A stretch of DNA of 64,000 bases, taken from contig JAFVGB010000015.1 of the NCBI GenBank assembly GCA_017475185.1, forward strand, positions 1 to 64,000, in the 5' to 3' direction. The notes below the pieces were generated by a model. The model made no database searches, was not told the DNA's origin, and was given only the letters and a program-made list of their open reading frames with translations. This DNA comes from Clostridia bacterium. GTDB taxonomy: Bacteria; Bacillota_A; Clostridia; TANB77; CAG-508. The position numbers were made by a program, and so were the translations under genes. Within the stretch, counting starts at the first letter, position 1. Each line of letters starts with the position of its first letter. Shown piece by piece: positions 54,598 to 64,000 of this stretch.

Positions 54598-55443
54598 ATG
54601 GCAGTTTTAATAGATGGTAAAGAACTTGCAAAAAAAATTAGAATGGAGCTTAAAGATGAAGTAGTCGAATTAAAAAACAAGGGGATTAATCCAAAATTAG
54701 CAGTAATTATGGTTGGAGACGATAAAGCTTCAAAGGTTTATGTAAAAAATAAAAGCAAAGCTTGTGAAGAAATAGGCATAGAATATGAAGAGTTTTTGTT
54801 GAATGAAAATACTACAATGGAAAAATTGCTAAACTTAATTGAAGAATTAAATGAAAGAATAGATATTCATGGAATTCTTTTACAAAGTCCTATACCAAAG
54901 AATTTAGACATTAATCAAGCCTTTAATAAAATTGATTATAGAAAAGATGTTGATGGATTTCATCCAATTAATGTTGGAAAACTATCAATAGGTGAAGACT
55001 GTTTTATTTCATGTACTCCTTTTGGCGTTATAAAAATGCTAGAAGAATATGATATTGAAATTCAAGGGAAAAATGTTGTAATTATTGGAAGAAGCAATAT
55101 TGTTGGAAAACCTTTGATACAATGTATGTTAAAGAAAAATGGAACAGTTACAGTATGTCATTCTAAAACACAAAATATAAAAGAAATCACAAAAAATGCA
55201 GATATATTAATTGCTGCACTTGGAAAAGCTAAATTTGTCACACAAGATATGGTAAAAGATGGAGCTGTTATCATAGACGTAGGAATAAACAGAAATGATG
55301 AAGGTAAATTAGTTGGAGATGTTGATTTTGAAAATGTTGAAAAGAAAGCATCATATATTACTCCAGTACCAGGCGGAGTAGGACCAATGACTATTGCAAT
55401 GCTTATGACAAATGTTGTTAAAGCAGCAAAAGAACTAAACTAA
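54598..55443 (+). CDS. folD: Methylenetetrahydrofolate dehydrogenase/cyclohydrolase
   Basis: A 281-residue bifunctional folate enzyme. KVYVKNKSKACEEIGIEY contains the catalytic Lys, ILLQSPIPKN and DYRKDVDGFHPIN the substrate site, VVIIGRSNIVGKPL the NADP site and YITPVPGGVGPMTIAMLM the C-terminal signature. AGGAGG precedes the ATG. It provides the methylene-THF that ThyX uses. Confidence 0.95.
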   Translation: MAVLIDGKELAKKIRMELKDEVVELKNKGINPKLAVIMVGDDKASKVYVKNKSKACEEIGIEYEEFLLNENTTMEKLLNLIEELNERIDIHGILLQSPIPKNLDINQAFNKIDYRKDVDGFHPINVGKLSIGEDCFISCTPFGVIKMLEEYDIEIQGKNVVIIGRSNIVGKPLIQCMLKKNGTVTVCHSKTQNIKEITKNADILIAALGKAKFVTQDMVKDGAVIIDVGINRNDEGKLVGDVDFENVEKKASYITPVPGGVGPMTIAMLMTNVVKAAKELN

Positions 55444-55522
55444 TAATTTAATAATTGGGGGGCTAAATTTTAAGCTCTCTTTTTGTAACTATAAATAATA
55501 AAAAGAGAACTAATAATATTCA

Positions 55523-56455
55523 ATGAGAAAGGAGAGTATAATAATTATTATACAAAAAATTATGGAAAATAATTACGATAAATATTGGATATGGTTTTCA
55601 AGAATAAAAAAATTAAATGTTTTACAAAAGAGAGAATTACTAAGAATTTATCAATCACCTGAAAAAATATGGATGTTAAATAAAGCAGAGCTTTTTAATA
55701 TTAGAGAATTAGATAATCAGTGCATAGAAGAAATTTTAAATGAAGAATATAGGAAAAACATAGAAAAATACATAGAATACATGAGAAAAAACAATATTAT
55801 AATGATTACAATAAATGATAAGTTATATCCAAATAAATTAAAGGAATTATATGATAAGCCTGTTGTATTATTTGCAAAAGGGAATATAAACTTGATGAAT
55901 AATAATTGTGTTGCAATAGTTGGAAGTAGAGAGTGTACTGAATATGGAAAAAATGAAGCTCAAAAGTTATCTTATGAATTAGCTAAAAATAATATGTGTA
56001 TTGTAAGTGGACTTGCTAGAGGAATAGATAAGTATGCTCATATTGGAGCAATTAAAGCTAAAGGAAATACTATTGCTGTTATAGGAAATGGACTTGATAA
56101 TATATATCCGTATGAAAATCAAAAATTAGCTGAACGAATTATTGAAAATAATGGTCTAATAGTTACAGAATATATTGTAGGTACAAAACCTGATAAAATT
56201 AATTTTCCAGCAAGAAACAGAATAATTAGCGGATTATCAGATGGAATTGTAGTTGTTGAAGCTAAAGAAAAGAGTGGAGCACTAATTACAGCAGATTTTG
56301 GATTAGAACAAGGAAAAGAAATTTTTGCTGTACCAGGAAATATAAATTGTCAAAATTCTGTTGGAACCAATAGATTAATTCAAGATGGTGCTAATATAGT
56401 AATAAGTTACAAAGATATTGAAAATCCACTAAAAAAATTAAAAAAAGACTTTTAA
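55523..56455 (+). CDS. dprA: DNA processing protein DprA
   Basis: A 310-residue protein that loads RecA onto incoming ssDNA. The Rossmann domain shows NCVAIVGSRECTEYGKNEA, CIVSGLARGIDKYAHIGA, GNGLDNIYPYENQ, FPARNRIISGLSDGIVVVEA and EIFAVPGNINCQNSVGTNRL. The C-terminal winged helix of longer forms is absent. The start is uncertain: the ATG at 55523 overlaps the only ribosome site (AAAGGAG), so initiation may be at a weak codon shortly after, or at the ATG at 55562. Confidence 0.92.
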   Translation: MRKESIIIIIQKIMENNYDKYWIWFSRIKKLNVLQKRELLRIYQSPEKIWMLNKAELFNIRELDNQCIEEILNEEYRKNIEKYIEYMRKNNIIMITINDKLYPNKLKELYDKPVVLFAKGNINLMNNNCVAIVGSRECTEYGKNEAQKLSYELAKNNMCIVSGLARGIDKYAHIGAIKAKGNTIAVIGNGLDNIYPYENQKLAERIIENNGLIVTEYIVGTKPDKINFPARNRIISGLSDGIVVVEAKEKSGALITADFGLEQGKEIFAVPGNINCQNSVGTNRLIQDGANIVISYKDIENPLKKLKKDF

Positions 56456-56526
56456 TTTTATCGATTTTGTAATATAATAAAAAAGTAAGTTTGACGAATA
56501 ATTTTAGGAAGAAAAGGAGTTTTTAT

Positions 56527-59280
56527 ATGAGTAGTAGAACTAATAATAAAAGAAAAAGAAAAAATACATATAGAACTACAAAAACAAATAGTGCAAACAA
56601 TGGACCTATAAGAAAGCCAACAAGAGGCTCTAATATAGCAAATAATCGAAAAAGAAAAAAAGACAACAAAAACAAAAAAGATTATTCTAAATTAAAGAAA
56701 GCAATTATTATTATAGTTATATTAATATTTTTATTATTATTGATTGCAGGTGGAGTTTTTGTAGGAGTATTTTTTAGCGATAAATTTGCAATGACAAGAG
56801 AAGATTTATTAATTGGATATTCAAATACAATAATTTATGATTCTGAAGGAAATGTTATTGCTGAATTATCTGGAAAAGAAAATAGAAAAATTATAAGTAT
56901 AGATGATATGAGTGAATATTTGCCAAAAGCATTTGTTGCAATAGAAGACGAAAGATTCTATCAACATAAAGGTATTGATGTAAAAAGATCTGTTGCAGCA
57001 ACATTTACATATATAACACATTCAGGCGAATCTAATTTTGGTGGAAGTACTATTACACAACAATTAATAAAAAATATAACTAACGAAAAAGACAGTAGTG
57101 GTACAGCTGGTATGCAAAGAAAAATCAGAGAAATGTCAAGAGCATATCAAATTGAAAAAATGATTGATAAAAGAGATATATTAGAATTATATTTAAATCT
57201 TATTCCTTTAGCATCAAGTGGTGGAGATATATGTGGTGTAGAAGTTGCATCTGTATATTACTTTAATAAATCAGCAAGTGATTTATCAATAGAAGAATGT
57301 GCATTTTTAGCAGGTGTTACTCATAGTCCAAGCCAATATAATCCATATAAAGAAAATCCTAATACAGAAAGAATGAATTCAAGAACTAAAACAGTTTTAG
57401 GAAAAATGAAAGATTTAGGATTTATAAACGGAGAACAATATAATGAAGCAATTGCAAAAGTTGATGAAGGATTAAAATTTGAAAAAGGAGAATTACCAAG
57501 CTCAACAATCAAAGATTATTATGTATCAGCTGCAGTTGATGAAGTTATAAATGATTTAGTTGAAGAAAAAGGAATGTCAGTTGAATATGCTAGAAATCGT
57601 GTATATAGTGGCGGATTAAAAATTTATACAGCACAAGTAAAATCTGTTCAAGACAATGTTCAAAATACATATAAAGCAGATACATATGTAAAACCTTCAC
57701 AAACACAAGAAGGAGCACATACTCAATCAGCAATGGTTATAATAGATCATAAAACGGGAAAAGTTGTAGGATGTATGGGAGGTTTAGGAACTGATGTTGA
57801 TGCGATTGGAATTAATAGAATTAATAGTGCAAGACAACCAGGTTCTTCTATAAAACCAATTGGTGTATATGGTGCAGCTATTGAAAAGGGTATTATTAAT
57901 GCAGCAACAATTTATGACAATACATATCCAACAACATTTGGAACTGATTATAAACCTCATAACGCATCAAATCAAAAATCAGGTTTATGTACAATTAGAG
58001 ATGCAATTGAAGTTTCTGCCAATATTGTTGCATGTAAAGTTATGACTGAATTAACTCCAGATGCATCAATAGATTTTATGAGAGATTTAGGAATTACATC
58101 TTTAGTAAAAGCATCAGAATCATCAAATGGAATAAATGATTCAAATTTAACAACTGCATTAGGAGCTGTAAGTTATGGTATAAGTCCACTTCAAATGGCG
58201 GCAGCATATGCAGCAATAGCAAATGATGGTGTATATATAGAACCAACATTTTATACAAAAGTTGAAGATTCATCAGGAAATGTTTTATTAGAAACAAAAC
58301 AACAATCAAGAAGAGTATTTTCAGAAGGAAATGCATATATTATGAAAAGTCTATTAAAACAACCAGTTGAAGGATCTCAAGGTACAGCAAGAATTTGTAG
58401 AATGGATAATATAGATGTTGGAGCAAAAACAGGTACAACACAAGAAGAAAAAGATGTATGGTTATGTGGATTTACACCATATTATACAGCGGCTACATGG
58501 GTTGGTTATGATCAACCAGAACGAGTAAATACATATGGTGGAAGCCCAGCAACACTTATATGGGCAAATGTTATGAAAAATATTCATACAGGAATGGAAG
58601 GAAAAAGATTTGAACAACCAGGAAATGTAGTTACAGCGAGAGTATGTAGAACATCAGGAAAATGTGCAACAAGCTCATGTACAGATACATATGTTGAATA
58701 TTTTGTTGAAGGTGCAGTACCAGGAAAATGTGAAGGACATAATTCATTTAAAGTATGTTCAGAAACAAAAAAATTAGCAACAGATTATTGTACAAAAACT
58801 GAAACTGTATGGGGATTAGCAAAACCTGAAAAAGAGGTTAATGCAAAATGGAAAACAGAAGGTGGAAGTAAGTATACTGTAATTACAGAAAAATGTGATA
58901 AGCATACAGCTGAAACTCAGAAAAAAGATGAAAATAAAGACAATAAAGATGACAAAACAAATGTAACAATTACAACACCTGATAAAGATTCAGATGTTAC
59001 TGTCGTTAATGTTGTAGGAAAAACAGAAAGTGAAGCAAAAAAAGCATTAGGAAATTTAAATGTTTCTGTTAAATATACAACAGTAGCCAATGGAAAAGAT
59101 GGTGTTGTATTATCTCAAAGTGTAAAAGCTGGTTCTATTCTTGCAAAACAAGGAAATATAACAATTGAGGTAAGCAAAGTTGAAGCAAAAAATAATACTA
59201 ATGGTGGTACTGGTAATACAAATAATAATAATAACAATGGTGGTAATAGCAAAGATAAAACCAAAGAAACAAATAATTAA
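56527..59280 (+). CDS. Class A penicillin-binding protein (PBP1A type)
   Basis: 917 residues. A basic cytoplasmic tail is followed by one helix (about 58-82), a GT51 glycosyltransferase domain with EDERFYQHKGIDVKR and GGSTITQQLIKN, and a transpeptidase domain with SSIKP (Ser nucleophile, about 438), SAN in VSANIVA and KTGT (about 633). A single PASTA-like repeat (about 823-885) and an Asn/Gly-rich tail end the protein. AAGGAG precedes this ATG. It makes and cross-links peptidoglycan at the outer membrane face. Extra Cys pairs (CRTSGKCATSSC) after the transpeptidase are unusual. Confidence 0.93.
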   Translation: MSSRTNNKRKRKNTYRTTKTNSANNGPIRKPTRGSNIANNRKRKKDNKNKKDYSKLKKAIIIIVILIFLLLLIAGGVFVGVFFSDKFAMTREDLLIGYSNTIIYDSEGNVIAELSGKENRKIISIDDMSEYLPKAFVAIEDERFYQHKGIDVKRSVAATFTYITHSGESNFGGSTITQQLIKNITNEKDSSGTAGMQRKIREMSRAYQIEKMIDKRDILELYLNLIPLASSGGDICGVEVASVYYFNKSASDLSIEECAFLAGVTHSPSQYNPYKENPNTERMNSRTKTVLGKMKDLGFINGEQYNEAIAKVDEGLKFEKGELPSSTIKDYYVSAAVDEVINDLVEEKGMSVEYARNRVYSGGLKIYTAQVKSVQDNVQNTYKADTYVKPSQTQEGAHTQSAMVIIDHKTGKVVGCMGGLGTDVDAIGINRINSARQPGSSIKPIGVYGAAIEKGIINAATIYDNTYPTTFGTDYKPHNASNQKSGLCTIRDAIEVSANIVACKVMTELTPDASIDFMRDLGITSLVKASESSNGINDSNLTTALGAVSYGISPLQMAAAYAAIANDGVYIEPTFYTKVEDSSGNVLLETKQQSRRVFSEGNAYIMKSLLKQPVEGSQGTARICRMDNIDVGAKTGTTQEEKDVWLCGFTPYYTAATWVGYDQPERVNTYGGSPATLIWANVMKNIHTGMEGKRFEQPGNVVTARVCRTSGKCATSSCTDTYVEYFVEGAVPGKCEGHNSFKVCSETKKLATDYCTKTETVWGLAKPEKEVNAKWKTEGGSKYTVITEKCDKHTAETQKKDENKDNKDDKTNVTITTPDKDSDVTVVNVVGKTESEAKKALGNLNVSVKYTTVANGKDGVVLSQSVKAGSILAKQGNITIEVSKVEAKNNTNGGTGNTNNNNNNGGNSKDKTKETNN

Positions 59281-59377
59281 TTGTTAATAGTAATTAACTA
59301 AATAAAAATATATTTTCAAACAAAATGAGAATAATATTAATAATGATGAACAAAATAATAAAAAGGAGAAAAAATTA

Positions 59378-61180
59378 ATGAGTTTAAATGACAATAGTAA
59401 CAACAAAAACAATAAAAAATTCAATATTGCCATAGCTATTTTAGCTATGGTATGTATTGCAGCTGTTGTTGGTATATTTTTATTTATAAATAATAAAGAT
59501 AAAAAAGATAATGATTTTGCATATACTCAATTAATTACAAGTATAAATGAAGGTACAGTAGAAAAAATAGAAATGATAGAAGGTAGTGAAACTGCTAAAA
59601 TAAAACTTGTAAATGAAGAAAAAGAAAAAGAAGTATTAATACCTAGTGTTGATTCTTTTATAGAACTTGTTCAAGATAAAGTAAATAATGGTAGTAATAT
59701 AAAATTAATTCAAAAACAAAAAAATATATTTGTTACAATATTTAAAACAATACTTTCATTTTTACCAACAATAATCTTAGTAGTATTGGTTGTAATGATA
59801 TTTAAAATGCAAGGTCTTGGAGAAAAAGGAAAAGTATATGATTCTGAAACACAAAAAACAAAAATAAAATTTGACGATGTTGCTGGATTAGATGAAGAAA
59901 AACAAGAAATGATTGAAATTGTTGATTTTTTAAAAAATCCTAAAAAATTTACTGAAATGGGTGCAAAGGTACCTCGTGGAGTTTTATTATGTGGAAATCC
60001 AGGAACAGGAAAAACATTAATCGCAAAGGCTATTGCAGGAGAAGCAAATGTTCCTTTTATATCAATGAGTGGATCTGAATTTATAGAAATGTTTGCAGGA
60101 TTAGGTGCATCAAGAGTAAGAAAGTTATTTGAAAAAGCAAGAAAAGTTGCTCCATGTATCGTTTTTATAGATGAAATTGATGCAATAGGTTCAAGAAGAA
60201 CATCTGCAAGTGGAGCAGAAACAGAAAACAATCAAACATTAAATCAATTATTGGTTGAAATGGATGGATTTGATACAGATGAAACTATAATAGTTTTGGC
60301 AGCAACTAATAGACCAGAAATGTTAGATAAAGCATTATTACGTCCTGGAAGATTTGACAGACAAATAACAGTTGGTTTACCAGATTTAAATGGTAGAGAG
60401 GCAATATTAAAAATTCATGCAAAAGGTAAAAAGTTTGCTGGAGATGTAAATTTAAGAAGTATCGCAGAAGATACAGCTGGATTTACAGGAGCAGAATTAG
60501 CTAATATTTTAAATGAAGCTGCAATAATCGCAACAATAAGAGAACGCGAAAGCATTACAAACAAAGACATAGAAGATGCATTAAAGAAAGTTACAGTAGG
60601 TTTAGAAAAACATAATAGAGTTATATCTGAAAAAGATAAAAAGAGAACAGCAGTACATGAAGCTGGACATGCAATAGTAAGTCATTATTTAGAAACTCAA
60701 AAAGATATCAAGGAAATATCTATAATTCCAAGAGGTATGGCTGGTGGTTATACAATGTATAAAACTAATGAAGATAAAGCATATATCTCTAAAAATGAAA
60801 TGTTAGAAAAATTAATAGCATTAATGGGTGGACGTGCAGCTGAGAAGTTAGCTTTAGGTGATATTTCAACAGGTGCAAGTAATGATTTAGAAGTTGCAAA
60901 TGATATTGCAAAAAATATGGTAACAGTATATGGTATGAGTGAAACAGTAGGACCAGTTCATATAAACCTTGAAAAAGATCCTTACCAATTAGAATTACTT
61001 GGAGAAAAATATACAGATATGATAGGTAACGAAATAAAAGCATTAGTAAATGATGCAGATTTTAAAGCACAATCAATTTTAGCAAGTCATATGGATGCAC
61101 TTGAAGTTATTTCTAATGAGCTTTTAGCTAAAGAAATTATTTCAGCTGAAAGATTTGAAGAATTAATGAAGAATATTTAA
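59378..61180 (+). CDS. ftsH: ATP-dependent zinc metalloprotease FtsH
   Basis: 600 residues. Two helices (about 17-37 and 122-142) enclose a small external domain. The AAA module has Walker A GNPGTGKT (about 205), Walker B CIVFIDEIDAIGSRR and the second-region RPGRFDRQI; the zinc site is HEAGHAIV (about 427) with a late Asp in GASNDLEVA. AAAAGGAG precedes the ATG. It degrades membrane and regulatory proteins; in sporulating bacteria it also takes part in spore onset. Confidence 0.95.
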   Translation: MSLNDNSNNKNNKKFNIAIAILAMVCIAAVVGIFLFINNKDKKDNDFAYTQLITSINEGTVEKIEMIEGSETAKIKLVNEEKEKEVLIPSVDSFIELVQDKVNNGSNIKLIQKQKNIFVTIFKTILSFLPTIILVVLVVMIFKMQGLGEKGKVYDSETQKTKIKFDDVAGLDEEKQEMIEIVDFLKNPKKFTEMGAKVPRGVLLCGNPGTGKTLIAKAIAGEANVPFISMSGSEFIEMFAGLGASRVRKLFEKARKVAPCIVFIDEIDAIGSRRTSASGAETENNQTLNQLLVEMDGFDTDETIIVLAATNRPEMLDKALLRPGRFDRQITVGLPDLNGREAILKIHAKGKKFAGDVNLRSIAEDTAGFTGAELANILNEAAIIATIRERESITNKDIEDALKKVTVGLEKHNRVISEKDKKRTAVHEAGHAIVSHYLETQKDIKEISIIPRGMAGGYTMYKTNEDKAYISKNEMLEKLIALMGGRAAEKLALGDISTGASNDLEVANDIAKNMVTVYGMSETVGPVHINLEKDPYQLELLGEKYTDMIGNEIKALVNDADFKAQSILASHMDALEVISNELLAKEIISAERFEELMKNI

Positions 61181-61231
61181 AAAAGCACTTGATAAAAAAA
61201 GAAAAAAGTGTTATTATGTAGATATTGATAA

Positions 61232-61512
61232 ACATAAAACAATGTAAAGGACAACACAAATAATGTAAAACTAATAGAGAGTTAGAGGTTGGTGGAATTC
61301 TAACAAGATAATAAATTATTTGTTATCACCTTTAGGTTATTTAGCTGAAAGTTTAGACAATTAAGCTAAATCGTATTCTTGCGTTAAAAGAAATTAAGAG
61401 AAAAGATGAATTTACATTTTGTTAAAAGTAAATAATAATCTTTTAAATTAGGTGGTACCGCGGATTAAAGCTATTCGTCCTAAACTATGTTTTAGGACTG
61501 ATAGCTTTTTTT
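61232..61512 (+). promoter_or_regulatory. T-box riboswitch for ileS
   Basis: The stem I region is followed by a probable specifier ATC (61370-61372), GCGTTAAAAG, and the T-box AGGTGGTACCGCG (61450-61462), whose TGG pairs with uncharged tRNA ends. The terminator hairpin is TCGTCCTAAA..TTTTAGGAC inside AGCTAT..ATAGCT, with T-run to 61512. It senses tRNA-Ile charging. Confidence 0.93.
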
Positions 61513-61545
61513 GATTATTATGTTCTAAAACTGTATAGCTAAACT

Positions 61546-61690
61546 AGAGGTATACAGCCTCACATGCGTTCGGTTGCATAAGTTATCTGTAACTCACATG
61601 CGTTCGAACAGCTGAAATAGAGGTATACAACCTCACATGCGTTCGGTTGCATAAGTTATCTGTAACTCACTGCGTTCGAACAGCTAACTT
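61546..61690 (+). repeat. Tandem repeat (two units of about 73 bases) in ileS leader
   Basis: The unit AGAGGTATACAGCCTCACATGC..GAACAGCT is repeated at 61546 and 61619 with few changes. Each unit contains ATGCGTTCGGTTGCAT, a small hairpin, and a second ATGCGTTCGAAC (TGCGTTCGAAC in unit 2). It lies after the T-box terminator and before the ribosome site. Confidence 0.85.
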
Positions 61691-61705
61691 AAGGAGTGAT
61701 GTAAA

Positions 61706-64000
61706 ATGTGTGAAAATTGTGAAGAAAAGAAAGATTATGGTAAAACACTAAATTTACCAAAAACAGATTTTCCAATGAGAGGAAATCTACCTGAAAATGA
61801 ACCTAAAATATTTGATGAAGTATTTGAAAATGGGTTATATGAAAAAATGTTGAAAAAAAATGAAGGAAAAGAACCATTTGTTTTACATGATGGACCTCCA
61901 TATGCAAATGGTGGAATACATATTGGACATTCATTAAATAAAATATTAAAAGACACAATCGTAAGATACAAAAATTTAAAAGGATTTTATACACCTTTTA
62001 TTCCTGGATTTGATACACACGGTATGCCTACAGAGAAAAAAGCTATTGAAAAATTAGGATTAAATAGAGATGAAATTCCAGTATCACAATTTAGAGACGC
62101 TTGTAAAAGTTTTAATGATGAATATATAGGTGTTCAAACAAAAGGATTCAAGCGTTTAGGAGTATTAGCAGATTGGGAAAATCCTTATATTACATATCAA
62201 CCAAGAATGGAAGCTGAACAATTAAAAGTTTTTGGTACAATGTATAAAAAAGGATATATATATAAAGGATTAAAACCTGTTTATTGGTGTACTGATTGTG
62301 AAACAGCTTTAGCAGAAGCAGAAATTGAATATAAAGATGTTGATTCAGATACAATTTATGTTAAATTCCCTGTTATAGAAGGTGCAGGTTTATTTGATGA
62401 AAGAGAAACATATTTTGTAATATGGACTACAACACCTTGGACATTGCCTGGAAATACAGGTATAACAGTTAATCCAAACTTTGAATATAGCTTGATAGAA
62501 GCAAATGGAGAAAAACTTGTTATAGCATCTGAATTAATTGAAAAAGTTATGAAAGAATGTGAAATTGAGAATTATACAGTTATAAAAGAATATAAGGGTG
62601 CAGATTTTGAAGGTGTAAAATGTAAACATCCATTCTTACCAAGAGAATCTAAAGTTGTTATGGGAAGTCCTGATACAATTGATGTTGATTTAGAAACAGG
62701 TACAGGAGAAGTACATACAGCACCTGGTTATGGTAAAGAAGATTATTTATGTGGATTAAAAAATGGATTAGAAATGATAGTTTGTGTTGATGATAAAGGT
62801 CATCAAACTAAGGAAGCAGGACCTTTTGAAGGAATGTTCTATGCTAAATCAAATAAAGAAATAGCTAATTGGCTTGATGAACATGATTTATTATTAGGAA
62901 AGAAAAGAATAAATCACTCTTATCCACATTGTTGGAGATGTAAAAAGCCTATAATTTTTAGAGCAACAAAGCAATGGTTTGCATCAATTGATAAATTTAG
63001 AAAAGATGCTTTAGAACAAATAAAAACAGTTGAATGGATGCCTGAATGGGGTGAAGACAGAATTACGAAAATGATTGAAGAAAGAAATGATTGGTGTATT
63101 TCTCGTCAAAGAACTTGGGGTGTTCCTATTCCAATTTTTTATTGTAAAGATTGTGGCAAAGAATATGTTACAGATGAAAGCTTAGAAAAAGTTCAAAATT
63201 TAGTTAAAGAAAAAGGGACAAATTGTTGGTATGATTTATCAGAAAAAGAATTAATGCCAGAAAATGCTAAATGCGAAAAATGTGGATGTACAGAATTTGT
63301 AAAGGAAACAGATATTATGGATGTATGGTTTGATTCTGGTTCAACACATCAAAGTGTTTTAGCTGAAAGAGGATTACCACAAGCTAATTTATATTTAGAA
63401 GGAGCTGATCAATATAGAGGATGGTTTCAATCTTCATTATTAACATCTATTGCAACAACAGGAAAAGCACCATATAAACAAGTTTTAACACATGGATGGA
63501 CAGTAGATGCACAAGGTAGACAAATGCATAAATCTCTAGGAAATGGTATTGATCCTCAAGAAGTTGTTGATCAATATGGTGCAGATATTTTAAGACTTTG
63601 GGTATTATCATCAGATTATAAATCAGATGTACGTTTATCAAAAGAAATCTTAAAACAAGTTTCTGAAGTATATAGAAAGATACGTAATACTGCAAGATAT
63701 ATTTTAGGAAATACAGACGATTTTGATGTAAATTCACCAGTAAAATATGAAGATTTACAAGAAATTGATAAATGGGCATTAACAAGATTAAACAAATTAG
63801 TTGAAGAATGTACAAAAGCATATGATGAATATGATTTCAATAAAGCATATCAAGCAATTAATACTTTCTGTGTTGTTGATATGAGTAACTTCTATCTAGA
63901 TATTATAAAAGATAGATTATACACAGCTAAAACAGATTCAGTAGAAAGAAGAGCTGCTCAAACAGCAATGTATGAGATATTAAATGTATTAGTTAGAATA
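61706..64000 (+). CDS. ileS: Isoleucine--tRNA ligase, 5' part
   Basis: 765 codons are visible and the frame is open at the right edge. AAGGAG lies nine bases before the ATG. The class I motif is GGIHIGHSLNK (about 69-79), WTTTPWTLPGNTG marks the editing domain entry, and GRQMHKSLGNGIDP (about 605) is the KMSKS loop with His in place of the usual Ser. Four Cys pairs, including CKDCGK and CEKCGC, suggest a zinc site. Controlled by the T-box upstream. Confidence 0.95.
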   Translation, partial: MCENCEEKKDYGKTLNLPKTDFPMRGNLPENEPKIFDEVFENGLYEKMLKKNEGKEPFVLHDGPPYANGGIHIGHSLNKILKDTIVRYKNLKGFYTPFIPGFDTHGMPTEKKAIEKLGLNRDEIPVSQFRDACKSFNDEYIGVQTKGFKRLGVLADWENPYITYQPRMEAEQLKVFGTMYKKGYIYKGLKPVYWCTDCETALAEAEIEYKDVDSDTIYVKFPVIEGAGLFDERETYFVIWTTTPWTLPGNTGITVNPNFEYSLIEANGEKLVIASELIEKVMKECEIENYTVIKEYKGADFEGVKCKHPFLPRESKVVMGSPDTIDVDLETGTGEVHTAPGYGKEDYLCGLKNGLEMIVCVDDKGHQTKEAGPFEGMFYAKSNKEIANWLDEHDLLLGKKRINHSYPHCWRCKKPIIFRATKQWFASIDKFRKDALEQIKTVEWMPEWGEDRITKMIEERNDWCISRQRTWGVPIPIFYCKDCGKEYVTDESLEKVQNLVKEKGTNCWYDLSEKELMPENAKCEKCGCTEFVKETDIMDVWFDSGSTHQSVLAERGLPQANLYLEGADQYRGWFQSSLLTSIATTGKAPYKQVLTHGWTVDAQGRQMHKSLGNGIDPQEVVDQYGADILRLWVLSSDYKSDVRLSKEILKQVSEVYRKIRNTARYILGNTDDFDVNSPVKYEDLQEIDKWALTRLNKLVEECTKAYDEYDFNKAYQAINTFCVVDMSNFYLDIIKDRLYTAKTDSVERRAAQTAMYEILNVLVRI

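Noticed and set aside
61546..61690. CRISPR-like repeats in the ileS leader
   Set aside because: Only two units, directly adjacent without variable spacers.

Overview
The window is AT-rich, tightly packed DNA from a spore-forming member of the Firmicutes, most likely an uncultured gut clostridium. Evidence: SpoVT, YabG, YunB and SPOCS/LysM spore genes, Veg next to yabG, AGGAGG ribosome sites, TTGACA-N17-TATAAT promoters, a T-box before ileS, and clostridial types of PyrK/PyrD, RecD2 and DUF951. No rRNA, CRISPR array, prophage or complete insertion sequence was seen. One tRNA (Gln, CTG) is present. gltX enters at the left edge and ileS runs off the right edge.

Layout. 1-7.3 kb: gltX, DUF951, two small reverse-strand orphan genes, recD2, comFC, thymidine kinase and a Ser-rich Tim44-like membrane protein. 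7.3-17.2 kb: an inverted-repeat element, a Tim44-like paralogue, a permease-ATPase-permease ABC cluster with a two-component system, an XRE regulator and a CPBP protease. 17.3-20.7 kb: three copies of the spoVT leader, a truncated and a full spoVT, and inserted orphan genes. 21.4-28.5 kb: gap-pgk-tpiA-ispG-ispH-gpmI, joining lower glycolysis to the end of the MEP isoprenoid pathway. 28.5-36.3 kb: an orphan YezG-type gene, tRNA-Gln, pyrC-pyrF-pyrK-pyrD and vanZ. 36.4-43.2 kb: a KAP-type P-loop NTPase, yabG, veg, a SPOCS/LysM gene and yunB. 43.3-52.5 kb: a foreign-looking gene, rpsI-rplM, nth, a membrane-tethered sigma factor with a VWA protein, an AIM24-family gene, a pyrE-like gene and thyX. 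52.6-64 kb: dxs, folD, dprA, a class A PBP, ftsH, T-box and ileS.

Main finding. Five conserved genes (recD2, pyrC, yabG, yunB, thyX) are each broken by one apparent +1 frameshift. At all five the zero frame meets a CGG codon, followed within one to seven codons by a stop. Skipping only the C lets GGA or GGT (Gly) be read and restores a full-length protein of normal family length. Reading the other chromosomal genes by eye, I found many out-of-phase CGG trinucleotides but almost no in-frame CGG: one, near the end of an acidic orphan gene. CGA, CGC and AGG do occur in frame. This suggests that CGG is not decoded as an ordinary arginine codon here and is instead a general +1 frameshift site, or part of a CGGW four-base codon. 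The counter-examples are three foreign-looking, higher-GC orphan genes that carry CGG in an open frame.

Other notable structure: a dispersed intergenic repeat family built on GGGACGG, the triplicated spoVT promoter/leader, a group of single orphan genes with near-consensus promoters, and a tandem repeat between the ileS T-box and its start codon.
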